From the NCBI GenBank assembly GCA_031264785.1, contig JAISDN010000033.1:1-15384 (forward strand): a DNA stretch of 15,384 nucleotides. Reading direction: 5' to 3'. Positions 1-7,181 of this stretch are shown here, one piece after another; the first letter of the stretch is position 1, and each line of letters begins with the position of its first letter. The stretch comes from Candidatus Nomurabacteria bacterium (lineage in GTDB: Bacteria; Patescibacteriota; Saccharimonadia; Saccharimonadales; Saccharimonadaceae). Made by a program: the position numbers and the translations under genes. The notes below the pieces were generated by a model, which was given only the letters and a program-made list of their open reading frames with translations, was not told the DNA's origin and searched no databases.

Positions 1-1251
1 ATCTACTGGGACGGTAACCCCAACGGAGACACCTCCGGAACTTGGAAAACAACCTCTACTTCTAATATCAACAACCAATGGTACAACTATAGTAAAAAGT
101 ACTGGGCCAATGCCGTTACTGTTACTCCAGCCTCCCTCTCAACCTACCAAAACACTACAGACGTAACAGTATCCGAATCACACATCCTAGGCTACTGGGT
201 CTACATACCACGCTATCGTTACCAAATCCAACGTTATTCAGCCCTAGGAGATCCACCCATAGAAAAACCAATGGCCTTTAACATACAATTCGAAAACAAG
301 AACACACCAAACTACCAAAAAGCAATCCCAGAACAAAACAACGACTGGGCCACACATCCAGCCTTCAGTTTTGGAGATGAAGACGATCCAACACCAACAG
401 AACTAAATGGACTATGGGTTGCTAAGTTTGAAGCTACAGGAACAGCTACAGCACCAACTGTAAAACCAAACACAACAGCCCTAACGTATCAGACCATCGG
501 GGCTCAATTCGGCACATCCATCAACATATCACAAAATCCTGATGGCGCTGCTGGAGGGAATACTATAACAGCCCAAAACGCTGGACAAAACACCCACAAC
601 CTAACAGGCCGGACGCAATCACGAATGCTACGTAACACTGATTGGGGAGCTGTGGCTTATTTAGCGACTTCAAGCTATGGGAGGAATGCTACGGAAGTTT
701 GGACAAACAATAACTCATCAAATATTACTGGTTGTGCTGGTGAGTCTGTTTCAGCAACAAGCACCAGCAGCTGCAACCAATACAACACACCAATTGGTGT
801 CTATGCTAGCACTACGGATAATATCTATGGCATTTACGGTATGTCTGGCGGCCCTTTTGAATATACTATGTCCAACCGAGGTGCTATCTCTGACACTTCA
901 TATATGACAACCATGCCCCAAACCCGATACCTAAACACCTACTACGTCGGTCCTTTCGGAATAAAACCATCAACCAGTTCGTCGTCGAATGAATATTTTT
1001 ATAACTATGATGTCTGCACCTTTCAAATTTGTGGAGGCCAAGCTAACTACGAAACTACTGTAGCCCAATCGGTCTCTGAACTCAGCCAGTCTTGGCTGTC
1101 AGACTACGCCCAATTCACTATATCACAATTTCCATGGACTTGTCGCGGGGGCGGATTTAATGGATTTACTTTTAATGGATTGTTCGCTTCAAGGTATGAA
1201 GAGGGTTCTGCTGCCAATACCTCTTTCCGTCCATTACTGAGCGAATTTTAG
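1..1251 (+). CDS. Surface/secreted protein with C-type-lectin (FGE-like) C-terminal domain, 5'-truncated by window edge
   Basis: The frame is open from base 1 to the TAG at 1249-1251, so this is the last 416 residues of a longer protein; the Met at 271 is internal. Visible blocks are a GYWVYIPRYRYQ segment (about residues 65-76), a WATHPAFSFG block, LNGLWVAKFEATG, DWGAVAYLATSSYG, a GIYGMSGGPFEY block, and a C-terminus CRGGGFNGF...SRYEEG...SFRPLL. This order resembles proteins from Firmicutes and CPR genomes ending in a C-type-lectin-like or sulfatase-modifying-factor-like fold, whose last strands carry RGG and the terminal FRP. No membrane anchor follows, so anchoring or secretion signals must lie upstream. 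The protein is rich in Thr, Ser, Asn and Tyr, as expected for an exposed surface. The role is unknown; ligand binding or adhesion is inferred. Codon use is mosaic: many stretches use A- or C-ending codons, unlike the G/T-rich neighbour gpmI. Confidence 0.8.
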   Translation: MYWDGNPNGDTSGTWKTTSTSNINNQWYNYSKKYWANAVTVTPASLSTYQNTTDVTVSESHILGYWVYIPRYRYQIQRYSALGDPPIEKPMAFNIQFENKNTPNYQKAIPEQNNDWATHPAFSFGDEDDPTPTELNGLWVAKFEATGTATAPTVKPNTTALTYQTIGAQFGTSINISQNPDGAAGGNTITAQNAGQNTHNLTGRTQSRMLRNTDWGAVAYLATSSYGRNATEVWTNNNSSNITGCAGESVSATSTSSCNQYNTPIGVYASTTDNIYGIYGMSGGPFEYTMSNRGAISDTSYMTTMPQTRYLNTYYVGPFGIKPSTSSSSNEYFYNYDVCTFQICGGQANYETTVAQSVSELSQSWLSDYAQFTISQFPWTCRGGGFNGFTFNGLFASRYEEGSAANTSFRPLLSEF

Positions 1252-1265
1252 AATCGGCCGTTATC

Positions 1266-1339
1266 GTCATTGCGAACGCAGCGAAACAATCCAACCCCCA
1301 TATTCTCCTGGATTGCTTCGGCCAAAGCCTCGCAATGAC
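1266..1339. repeat. Palindromic intergenic repeat (REP/MITE-like)
   Basis: Outer arms GTCATTGCGA (1266-1275) and TCGCAATGAC (1330-1339) are perfectly complementary over 10 bp. Inner arms GAAACAATCCA (1283-1293) and TGGATTGCTTC (1309-1319) pair over 11 bp with one mismatch. A small GGC-CAAA-GCC hairpin lies between the inner and outer right arms. It follows the surface-protein stop by 14 nt and precedes the gpmI promoter, so it may also end transcription, although no T-run follows directly. The arm text resembles short palindromic repeats I recall from several unrelated bacterial genomes; that recollection is unverified. Confidence 0.75.
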
Positions 1340-1357
1340 ATAAGCAAGAAAATCTAC

Positions 1358-1386
1358 TTGCTTTTTTTCAAAAAGTGTGCTATAAT
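1358..1386 (+). promoter_or_regulatory. Sigma-70-type promoter of gpmI
   Basis: TTGCTT (1358-1363), a 17-nt spacer and TATAAT (1381-1386), with an extended -10 TGC directly before the hexamer. Transcription would start near 1393, leaving about 3 nt before the ATG at 1396, so the gpmI mRNA is probably leaderless or nearly so. Confidence 0.8.
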
Positions 1387-1395
1387 GGTGGTGAG

Positions 1396-3000
1396 ATGGG
1401 TAGTAATAAACAATCATTAAAACACACTCGGCCGCTGGTTTTGGCGATTTTGGACGGGGTTGGTTTGAGCGAGAAGCGAGCCGGTAATGCCGTCAAGCAG
1501 GCCAAAATGCCTAATTTTGAGCGGTTGATGCGCGATTATCCGCATTTGTCACTGGCGGCCAGCGGGCTGGCGGTTGGCGTGCCGGCGGGCGATATGGGCA
1601 ATTCTGAGGTGGGGCATAACACTATCGGCTCTGGTCAGGCGGTGGCGCAGGGGCCGCTAAGAGTTAGCGAGGCCCTGAACAGCGGCGCGGTTTTCAAGGG
1701 CCCGGTTTGGCGTGATTTAATAAAAAATGTCAAAAAATCCGGCGGCCAGTTGCATTTTTTGGGGCTGCTGAGCGACGGCAATGTCCACAGTCACATTGAC
1801 CACCTCTTAAAAATGATTGACCGGGCCGAAAAAGAGGGCATTGCCAAAGTGCGGGTGCACATTTTATTGGACGGCCGCGATGTGCCGGCCACTAGTGCTC
1901 TTGAATATGTTGATAAACTGGAAAAGTATCTCAAACGAGCTAATAAAAATGGCCTAGATTACCAAATTGCCTCTGGTGGCGGCCGAATGAATATCACGAT
2001 GGATCGTTATGGCGCGGATTGGAGTATGGTGGAGCGCGGTTGGCAGACCCACGTTTTGGGCGAGGGCCGGCAGTTTGCTAGTGCGCGGCAAGCCATTGAG
2101 ACTTTTCGAGCTGAAGATCCGGCGGTGATTGACCAATATTTGCCAGCTTTTGTGGTGGCGCGGGATGGTCAAGCCATCGGGTCAATCACCGATGGCGACA
2201 GTGTGATTTTGTTTAATTTTCGGGCCGATCGAGCTATGGAAATGGCCGAAGCTTTGGAGGCGCCGCCGGCTGAGTTTAAGCATTTTGAGCGCGGACGACA
2301 GCCCAAAATCTATCTGGCTGGGATGGTGGAATATGATCCCGACCGCCACTTGCCGCGCCATTTTTTGGTGCCGCCGGTGAAGATTTCGAATACTCTTAGC
2401 GAGTTTTTGTCGAGTCACGGCCGGCGCCAGTTCGCGCTGTCGGAAAGCGTCAAGTTTGGGCATATCACGTTTTATTTTAATGGCAACCGCTCGGACAAGT
2501 TTGGCGGCGAGGAATATCTGGAGATCACCTCTGATAAGATTCCGTTTGACCAACAGCCGGCGATGCAGTCGGAGGCGATTACCGATGTTTTGGTTAAAAA
2601 AATCGCCGGAGAACAGTTTGATTTTTTGCGGGTGAATTATCCCAACGGCGATATGGTGGGGCATTTTGGCGAAATTAAGCCGACGATTCAGGCGATGGAA
2701 GCGGTCGACGCGGCGCTGGGTCGGCTAATGCGGGCGGTTGACGATGCTGGCGGGGTGCTGCTGGTGACGGCTGATCACGGCAATGCCGAAGAGGAATTAT
2801 ATGACGACGGCCGGCCCAAAACTTCGCACACCACCAATCCGGTGCCGTTTGTGATTTATGATAATCGGCCGGAGGCTGAAAAATATGGTTTGGCAAAAGT
2901 GGAAGATCCGGGCCTCGCCAACATCGCCGCAACAGTGGCGGTTTTGTTGAATCTGGCGCCGCCCAAAACTTGGCAGCCGCCGCTAGTGCAACTGAAATAA
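1396..3000 (+). CDS. gpmI: 2,3-bisphosphoglycerate-independent phosphoglycerate mutase
   Basis: Interconverts 3- and 2-phosphoglycerate in glycolysis through a phosphoserine intermediate, using two Mn2+ ions in the cytoplasm. The 534-residue product is near the family's usual 510-515. It begins with metal-binding DGVG (D20), then the catalytic serine block GDMGNSEVGH (S70), LLDGRDVP, the substrate-binding GGGRMNITMDRYGADW and FNFRADRA, FYFNG, NYPNGDMVGH, TADHGNAE (D460, H461) and HTTNPVP (H478). All expected metal ligands and the nucleophile are visible. The frame also opens from a GTG at 1375, but the -10 TATAAT (1381-1386) lies inside that extension, so ATG 1396 is chosen. No Shine-Dalgarno is present. 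The ftsK frame begins within a few bases of the stop. Confidence 0.97.
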   Translation: MGSNKQSLKHTRPLVLAILDGVGLSEKRAGNAVKQAKMPNFERLMRDYPHLSLAASGLAVGVPAGDMGNSEVGHNTIGSGQAVAQGPLRVSEALNSGAVFKGPVWRDLIKNVKKSGGQLHFLGLLSDGNVHSHIDHLLKMIDRAEKEGIAKVRVHILLDGRDVPATSALEYVDKLEKYLKRANKNGLDYQIASGGGRMNITMDRYGADWSMVERGWQTHVLGEGRQFASARQAIETFRAEDPAVIDQYLPAFVVARDGQAIGSITDGDSVILFNFRADRAMEMAEALEAPPAEFKHFERGRQPKIYLAGMVEYDPDRHLPRHFLVPPVKISNTLSEFLSSHGRRQFALSESVKFGHITFYFNGNRSDKFGGEEYLEITSDKIPFDQQPAMQSEAITDVLVKKIAGEQFDFLRVNYPNGDMVGHFGEIKPTIQAMEAVDAALGRLMRAVDDAGGVLLVTADHGNAEEELYDDGRPKTSHTTNPVPFVIYDNRPEAEKYGLAKVEDPGLANIAATVAVLLNLAPPKTWQPPLVQLK

Positions 3001-3008
3001 AAATGAGG

Positions 3009-3014
3009 TATAAT
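3009..3014 (+). promoter_or_regulatory. Candidate -10 element for ftsK
   Basis: TATAAT ends 6 nt before the ATG at 3021, the same spacing seen at several other unit starts here. No good -35 is visible, so this may be a weak internal promoter supplementing read-through from gpmI. Confidence 0.5.
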
Positions 3015-3020
3015 AAGAAA

Positions 3021-5234
3021 ATGGCGAAAAAGAGAGGGCCGGGCCGACCAAAAGGTTCGGGCAAAAAAAAGAAGGACGAGCGGACGCAACACACTGTGCC
3101 GAGCGGTTTTTGGCGGCAAGTTGGCGCGGTTTTTTTGATAATTTTTGGGCTGATTGCGCTGCTTGGTCTGTTGGGTGTGGGCGGAGCTTTTCCGGTTGGT
3201 TTGGCTGACGCGCTGTTGGTGGTGATGGGCTGGGCGGCTTTTGTGTTGCCGTTGATTTTTATTTGGCAGGCGGTGCAGATTTTTCGAGCCGAAAACAACC
3301 GCGTGTCGCCGGTGACTTGGTTTGCGACGGTGTTTTTCTTGTGGTTTGTGGCCGGGATTTTTCAACTATTTTTGGCCGATCCTAATGTTTTGGCGGTCTG
3401 GACTAGCCCGCTGGGTGGCGAAGGCGGCGGTTTCTTAGGTTGGCTGATCGACGCTAAGATTTTTGCCGGGATGTTTGACGTGCCGGTGATGGCGCTGATT
3501 TTGTCGGTGCTGTGTTTGATATTATTATTGTTTGTCTTGGCGGTGTCGCCGCTGACGATTTTTGCGGGTATTAAAAAATTGTTTGGCCGCGAGAGCGATG
3601 AGGCCGAAAAGGCTAATAAAGAAATCGCTCGAAAAGTGGCCGAGCCGCTGGACGAGCCGGCGGTGGCTGGTAAAGTCGTCCGCAAAAGTCAGGCTAAATC
3701 GCCGGTACGCGCGGCGGCTGCCGCTAAGCCGGAAACGGTAGTTAAAGACGATTCTGATTGGCATTTTCCAGGTATGAATCTGCTGAATAAATCCAAAGCG
3801 CCGGCCGATCCGGGTGACATTGAGCGCAACGGCGCGACCATCATTAATACGCTGGCCCAGTTTGATATTCAAGTGGTGGGCGACGTTGAGGCCAATGTTG
3901 GGCCGCGCGTTACACAGTACGCTTTTCGGGTTAAATCTGGCACTAAGTTGCGGCGGATTACGGCGCTGGACGACGAGCTGAAGTCGGCGTTGCAGGCTAA
4001 GCAGGTCCGGATTGAAGCGCCGATTGCCGGTCGTCAGGAAGTTGGCGTGGAAGTGCCAAATAGTAAAATTGCCGATGTCCGGCTGTATGATTTGTTTCAA
4101 GATCCGGAATGGGTTAATCGCGACAAGGACGGGCTGCTGATTGCGCTGGGGCGCGACACTAATAATAAGTCGATTTTTGCGGATTTGACCGATTCTAATA
4201 CTTCGAGTATTTTGATTGCCGGCCAGTCGGGTTCGGGTAAGTCGGTGATGATAAATTCGCTGTTGATGAGTCTTTTGTATTCTAAAAAACCCAGCGAATT
4301 GCGGCTGATTATGGCCGATCCGAAGTCGGTGGAGCTGGGGCGATATAAAGATATTCCGCATTTGTTGACGCCGATAATTGACGATATTTCGCAGGATCCG
4401 ACTAGTATGATTAAGGCCTTGACTTGGGCAGTGCAGGAGATGGAGAAGCGATATAAGGTGATGTCGGCCGAGTCGGTGCTGAATATTAAGGAATATAATG
4501 ACAAGGCGCGGGAGCAGGAGACGAGCGCTGATGAGGCGGCCGAGAAGTTGCAAAAAATGCCGCGCGTGGTGATGGTGCTGGACGAAATGGCGGATTTGAT
4601 GATGAGTGCCGGCAAGGAAGTTGAGAAGTTGATTATTCGCTTGGCACAGAAGGGCCGGGCGGCCGGGATTCATATTATTTTGGCGACGCAGCGGCCGGAT
4701 AAGAATGTGGTGCCGGGCCTGATTAAGGGTAATATTCAGGCTACGATTGCTTTTGCGGTGCGCGATTATACTCAGTCCGGCGTGATTTTGGGCGGCAACG
4801 GCGCGGAAAAATTACTCGGTAAGGGCGATATGTTGTTGCAGACCGCCGACAGTCCGATTATGAAGCGGATTCAGGGGGCGCTGGTTAGTAATGATGAGGT
4901 TAATAAGGTAGCCAGTTTCCTAAAAATTGAGAATGGGCCGGCTGAATATGATGCTGATGTGCTGGCGACGGCGGTGCAGGCGGCTGGTAAAGGCGGCGTG
5001 GTGATGGGTGGCGGCGACGAAGCTCTCGACCCGCTGTTTCGAGAAGTGGCTGAGTTTGCGATTGAAAATGGTGAGTTGTCTGGTTCGAATATTGTGACCA
5101 ACTTTTCGGTTGGCTATGGCCGCAGCGCGCGGATTTTGGCGCAGCTGGAGAAAAAGGGCGTGGTCGGGCAAAAGAACGGCACCAAACCGCGCGAGGTTTT
5201 GGTGGGGTCGTTGGATGATGTGGAAGACTTGTAA
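3021..5234 (+). CDS. ftsK: FtsK/SpoIIIE-family DNA translocase
   Basis: Membrane-anchored hexameric ATPase that pumps chromosomal DNA through the division septum and, in other bacteria, activates Xer recombination at dif. From ATG 3021 it has 737 residues, close to SpoIIIE (about 790) and far shorter than E. coli FtsK, because the linker is brief. Order: a very basic N-terminus containing GRPKGSGKKKK; about four membrane helices within residues 30-190; a short linker; the alpha/beta motor with Walker A GQSGSGKS (401-408), Walker B VMVLDE (D521, E522) and the ATQRP segment; and a C-terminal gamma winged helix (about 668-735) that reads KOPS-type DNA motifs. An in-frame ATG at 3003 would add six residues; 3021 is preferred because TATAAT (3009-3014) sits 6 nt ahead and neither start has a Shine-Dalgarno. 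A Xer recombinase lies downstream at 11.2-12.1 kb. Confidence 0.95.
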   Translation: MAKKRGPGRPKGSGKKKKDERTQHTVPSGFWRQVGAVFLIIFGLIALLGLLGVGGAFPVGLADALLVVMGWAAFVLPLIFIWQAVQIFRAENNRVSPVTWFATVFFLWFVAGIFQLFLADPNVLAVWTSPLGGEGGGFLGWLIDAKIFAGMFDVPVMALILSVLCLILLLFVLAVSPLTIFAGIKKLFGRESDEAEKANKEIARKVAEPLDEPAVAGKVVRKSQAKSPVRAAAAAKPETVVKDDSDWHFPGMNLLNKSKAPADPGDIERNGATIINTLAQFDIQVVGDVEANVGPRVTQYAFRVKSGTKLRRITALDDELKSALQAKQVRIEAPIAGRQEVGVEVPNSKIADVRLYDLFQDPEWVNRDKDGLLIALGRDTNNKSIFADLTDSNTSSILIAGQSGSGKSVMINSLLMSLLYSKKPSELRLIMADPKSVELGRYKDIPHLLTPIIDDISQDPTSMIKALTWAVQEMEKRYKVMSAESVLNIKEYNDKAREQETSADEAAEKLQKMPRVVMVLDEMADLMMSAGKEVEKLIIRLAQKGRAAGIHIILATQRPDKNVVPGLIKGNIQATIAFAVRDYTQSGVILGGNGAEKLLGKGDMLLQTADSPIMKRIQGALVSNDEVNKVASFLKIENGPAEYDADVLATAVQAAGKGGVVMGGGDEALDPLFREVAEFAIENGELSGSNIVTNFSVGYGRSARILAQLEKKGVVGQKNGTKPREVLVGSLDDVEDL

Positions 5235-5238
5235 ATTG

Positions 5239-5267
5239 TTGACATATAAGCATAACTGTCATACAAT
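5239..5267 (+). promoter_or_regulatory. Sigma-70-type promoter of the 5294 membrane-protein gene
   Basis: TTGACA (5239-5244), a 17-nt spacer and TACAAT (5262-5267). The predicted start near 5274 gives a leader of about 20 nt, which contains a strong Shine-Dalgarno. This is a leadered unit, in contrast to the leaderless ones nearby. Confidence 0.8.
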
Positions 5268-5282
5268 AACGGCATAATAACT

Positions 5283-5288
5283 AGGAGG
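5283..5288 (+). promoter_or_regulatory. Shine-Dalgarno AGGAGG
   Basis: AGGAGG lies 5 nt before the ATG at 5294 and fixes that start. It shows the organism uses canonical anti-Shine-Dalgarno pairing. Confidence 0.8.
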
Positions 5289-5293
5289 TGTAG

Positions 5294-6070
5294 ATGGAGT
5301 CGGAAAACGTGTCACTAAAGGGGTATGTCGCTAGGCACATAAAAGTGTTTTTCTTGTATTTAATGATTGGTAGCTTATCGCTGGCGGCCATCGTTGCTAT
5401 AGTGGCGGTGCTGTTTAACACTTGGAATGATTATGTGGCTAAGGCCTTGCTGATTACGTTGTCGATTATGATTCACGGGTTGTTAGCGCTGGCTTTTGTT
5501 TCGGCCGATAACCACATTCGTAGTCACGCCGATGTTTTTATCAACACGGTTTTTGGGGCGTTGATGGTTAGTTTTGTGGTGACGATTTTTTCGATTTTGG
5601 GCGTGCTGCCGTCTGATGTGACGTTCAATCTTTACGCTTGGCTAGTGGGTGTTGTGATGGCCGGCGGTCTGGCTACGCTGCTGCTTAACACTAGCCGTGA
5701 GGATAAAACTACCCGTCAATTAGCTAATGCTAGCATTACCACTTTGGTGATAATGATGATACAATTTTTCCCGTTGACCCTGTCTCGATATGTTGATTTT
5801 AGTTTTGGCGGCGGCATTTATTATCGCATTTTGATCGTTTTAGCTATTATATTTGGCGTTACGGCGATTTTGGCGGTTATTTTTCACCGTCTGTATCGAG
5901 TTAAGCATCCGTTAATGATGCGAAACCCCGACGGCACGATTGTGCCTGCGCCCAAACAAAGTCTGCCGGGCTGGGCGGTTGTGCTGATTGTGATCGGGGT
6001 GATTATGTTTGGCTGGCCGCTGATTAGTGGGCTAATGACTGCGCTGACTTTGATGAACAATATTGGTTAA
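5294..6070 (+). CDS. Polytopic membrane protein of unknown function, about seven helices
   Basis: I do not recognise a characterised family. The 258-residue product is almost wholly hydrophobic, with about seven predicted membrane helices (roughly residues 15-40, 50-70, 80-103, 112-132, 147-168, 175-200 and 228-252) joined by short loops. Basic residues sit near the N-terminus (RHIK) and in the loop before the last helix (HRLYRVKHP, followed by MMRNPDGT). No enzyme motif, cysteine pair or transporter signature is seen. It has its own promoter and a strong Shine-Dalgarno, and is followed by another promoter before rpsF, so it appears to be a single-gene unit between ftsK and the ribosomal-protein cluster. 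Codon use matches its housekeeping neighbours, suggesting a resident gene. Confidence 0.85.
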   Translation: MESENVSLKGYVARHIKVFFLYLMIGSLSLAAIVAIVAVLFNTWNDYVAKALLITLSIMIHGLLALAFVSADNHIRSHADVFINTVFGALMVSFVVTIFSILGVLPSDVTFNLYAWLVGVVMAGGLATLLLNTSREDKTTRQLANASITTLVIMMIQFFPLTLSRYVDFSFGGGIYYRILIVLAIIFGVTAILAVIFHRLYRVKHPLMMRNPDGTIVPAPKQSLPGWAVVLIVIGVIMFGWPLISGLMTALTLMNNIG

Positions 6071-6077
6071 ATTGGGG

Positions 6078-6106
6078 TTGTCGCCAGCGACGGAATGTGA
6101 TAGAAT
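6078..6106 (+). promoter_or_regulatory. Promoter of the rpsF-ssb-rpsR-efp cluster
   Basis: TTGTCG (6078-6083), a 17-nt spacer and TAGAAT (6101-6106), preceded by an extended -10 TGA. A start near 6113 gives a leader of about 50 nt before rpsF. Confidence 0.7.
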
Positions 6107-6112
6107 GAGAGT

Positions 6113-6163
6113 AATATCAACTCAGCGGGGTTGAAATAGATTCCGCTTGTAACCAAAGGAGTA
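6113..6163 (+). promoter_or_regulatory. rpsF 5' leader, candidate S6:S18 autoregulatory RNA
   Basis: The leader can fold: AGCGG pairs with CCGCT around a 14-nt loop, or alternatively GGTT pairs with AACC, leaving a CCG in an internal loop. Known S6:S18 leader motifs in other bacteria present an unpaired CCG to the S6:S18 complex. The match here is suggestive only. Confidence 0.3.
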
Positions 6164-6532
6164 ATGTTGAAGGAATACGAACTGGTTGTTTTATATCATC
6201 CGGATTTGGAGTCGGATATAGACAAGGCGACGGCCAAAGTGGCCGATATTATTAAGGATGCTAAGGGCAGGATTGTCGGCGAGGACGATTGGGGTCGGCG
6301 AAAGTTGGCTTACACCATTAAAAAAGAGGATTACGCGCTGTATCGGGTGTATGATTTGGAATTGCCGGCTGAGGCGCCGCAAAAAATTAACGATGTGTTA
6401 AATATTACCGGCGAGGTTTTGCGCTTTTTGTTGACGAAGGTCGATTTGAAAGTGCGGGCTTTGATTGAGGAAGACAAAAATCGCGAAGAAACAGACGAAG
6501 AAAATAAGGAAGAAAATAGCGAGGAGGAATAA
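6164..6532 (+). CDS. rpsF: 30S ribosomal protein S6
   Basis: Binds the central domain of 16S rRNA together with S18 during small-subunit assembly. The 122-residue product has the family core: YELVVLYHPDLE at the N-terminus, DDWGRRKLAY (canonical WGxRxLAY), a central KEDYALYRVYDLEL strand and GEVLRFLLTKVD. A very acidic C-terminal tail (residues about 103-122, mostly Glu and Asp) follows, as in E. coli S6. The start is debatable: AAGGAG ends only 2 nt before ATG 6164, whereas the next codon, TTG 6167, has 5-nt spacing and gives MKEYE, matching the usual MRxYE start. Its stop overlaps the ssb start by one base (TAATG), implying translational coupling. Confidence 0.95.
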   Translation: MLKEYELVVLYHPDLESDIDKATAKVADIIKDAKGRIVGEDDWGRRKLAYTIKKEDYALYRVYDLELPAEAPQKINDVLNITGEVLRFLLTKVDLKVRALIEEDKNREETDEENKEENSEEE

Positions 6533-6975
6533 TGGCTAGTTTTTCAAATGTGGTTTTAATGGGCAATTTAACAAACGATCCGGAAGAGCGGTCGCTGCCG
6601 AGCGGCACCAAAATCGTGAATTTTAATATCGCGGTTAATACTTATCGCAAGGGCGCGGGTGACAACGACCAGATTGCGACTTTTTTCCGTTGCACAATGT
6701 TTGGCAATCGCGGCGACGTGATTTTGCAAAACTTCCATCGCGGTGATCCGATTTTGGTGAGTGGCCGGGATTTGGTTTTGCGCGAATGGGAAAGTGGCGA
6801 AAAATCCGGCACTAGTTTGGAAGTGACGGTCGACAACTTTTCGTTTGTGGGTGGTCGCGGTGGCGGCGCGGGCGATTCGGCACCGGCTGGCGGTAGCGGC
6901 AAAGCTGCTAAGGCTGAGGCCAAAGTTGAAGTTCCCGAAGAAGGCGAAGTCGATTTAAGTGAGATACCATTTTAA
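6532..6975 (+). CDS. ssb: Single-stranded DNA-binding protein
   Basis: Coats single-stranded DNA in replication, repair and recombination, and recruits partners through its C-terminal tip. The 147-residue product has an OB fold over about residues 1-107 (starting SFSNVVLMGNLTNDPE, with FFRCTMFGNRGD and GRDLVLREW), a flexible Gly/Ala/Lys-rich linker, and an acidic tip DLSEIPF equivalent to the DDDIPF peptide. GGAGG lies 4 nt before the ATG, inside the end of rpsF. Its place between rpsF and rpsR is the classic bacterial arrangement. Confidence 0.96.
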   Translation: MASFSNVVLMGNLTNDPEERSLPSGTKIVNFNIAVNTYRKGAGDNDQIATFFRCTMFGNRGDVILQNFHRGDPILVSGRDLVLREWESGEKSGTSLEVTVDNFSFVGGRGGGAGDSAPAGGSGKAAKAEAKVEVPEEGEVDLSEIPF

Positions 6976-6986
6976 GAAGGAGAATA

Positions 6987-7178
6987 ATGAAGAGACGTTC
7001 AAATCAACCGAAATATTTTAATTATAAAGACGAAAAAATGCTGAGCCGTTATATTGACAGCTATGGCCAGATTGAAAGTCGCGGCAAAACCGGCTTGTCG
7101 GCCAAGATGCAGCGGCAGTTGGCAGTGGCGGTTAAGCGGGCGCGGCACATTGCGTTGCTGCCGTTTGTGGCTAGGTAG
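6987..7178 (+). CDS. rpsR: 30S ribosomal protein S18
   Basis: Partner of S6 on the 30S platform. The 63-residue protein is short for the family (about 75 in E. coli) because the N-terminus is trimmed. The core is intact: FNYKDEKMLSRYID matches the conserved YKD...L..FI segment, followed by GLSAKMQRQLAVAVKRARHIALLPF, where S18 normally reads GtsakyQRqLaxAIKrARxLaLLPy, here listed as consensus text. AAGGAG lies 4 nt upstream of the ATG. The efp ATG follows after 3 nt. Confidence 0.95.
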   Translation: MKRRSNQPKYFNYKDEKMLSRYIDSYGQIESRGKTGLSAKMQRQLAVAVKRARHIALLPFVAR

Positions 7179-7181
7179 ATT

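Noticed and set aside
1172..1417. Minus-strand open frame across the palindromic repeat
   Set aside because: It spans the repeat and both neighbouring gene ends; the peptide contains repeat-encoded text and no ribosome binding site is present.
3525..4673. Long minus-strand open frame (382 codons) inside ftsK
   Set aside because: It is antisense to a fully recognisable FtsK, its translation is His/Arg/Asn-rich with no family features, and it has no start signal. It is a by-product of G/T-rich coding.
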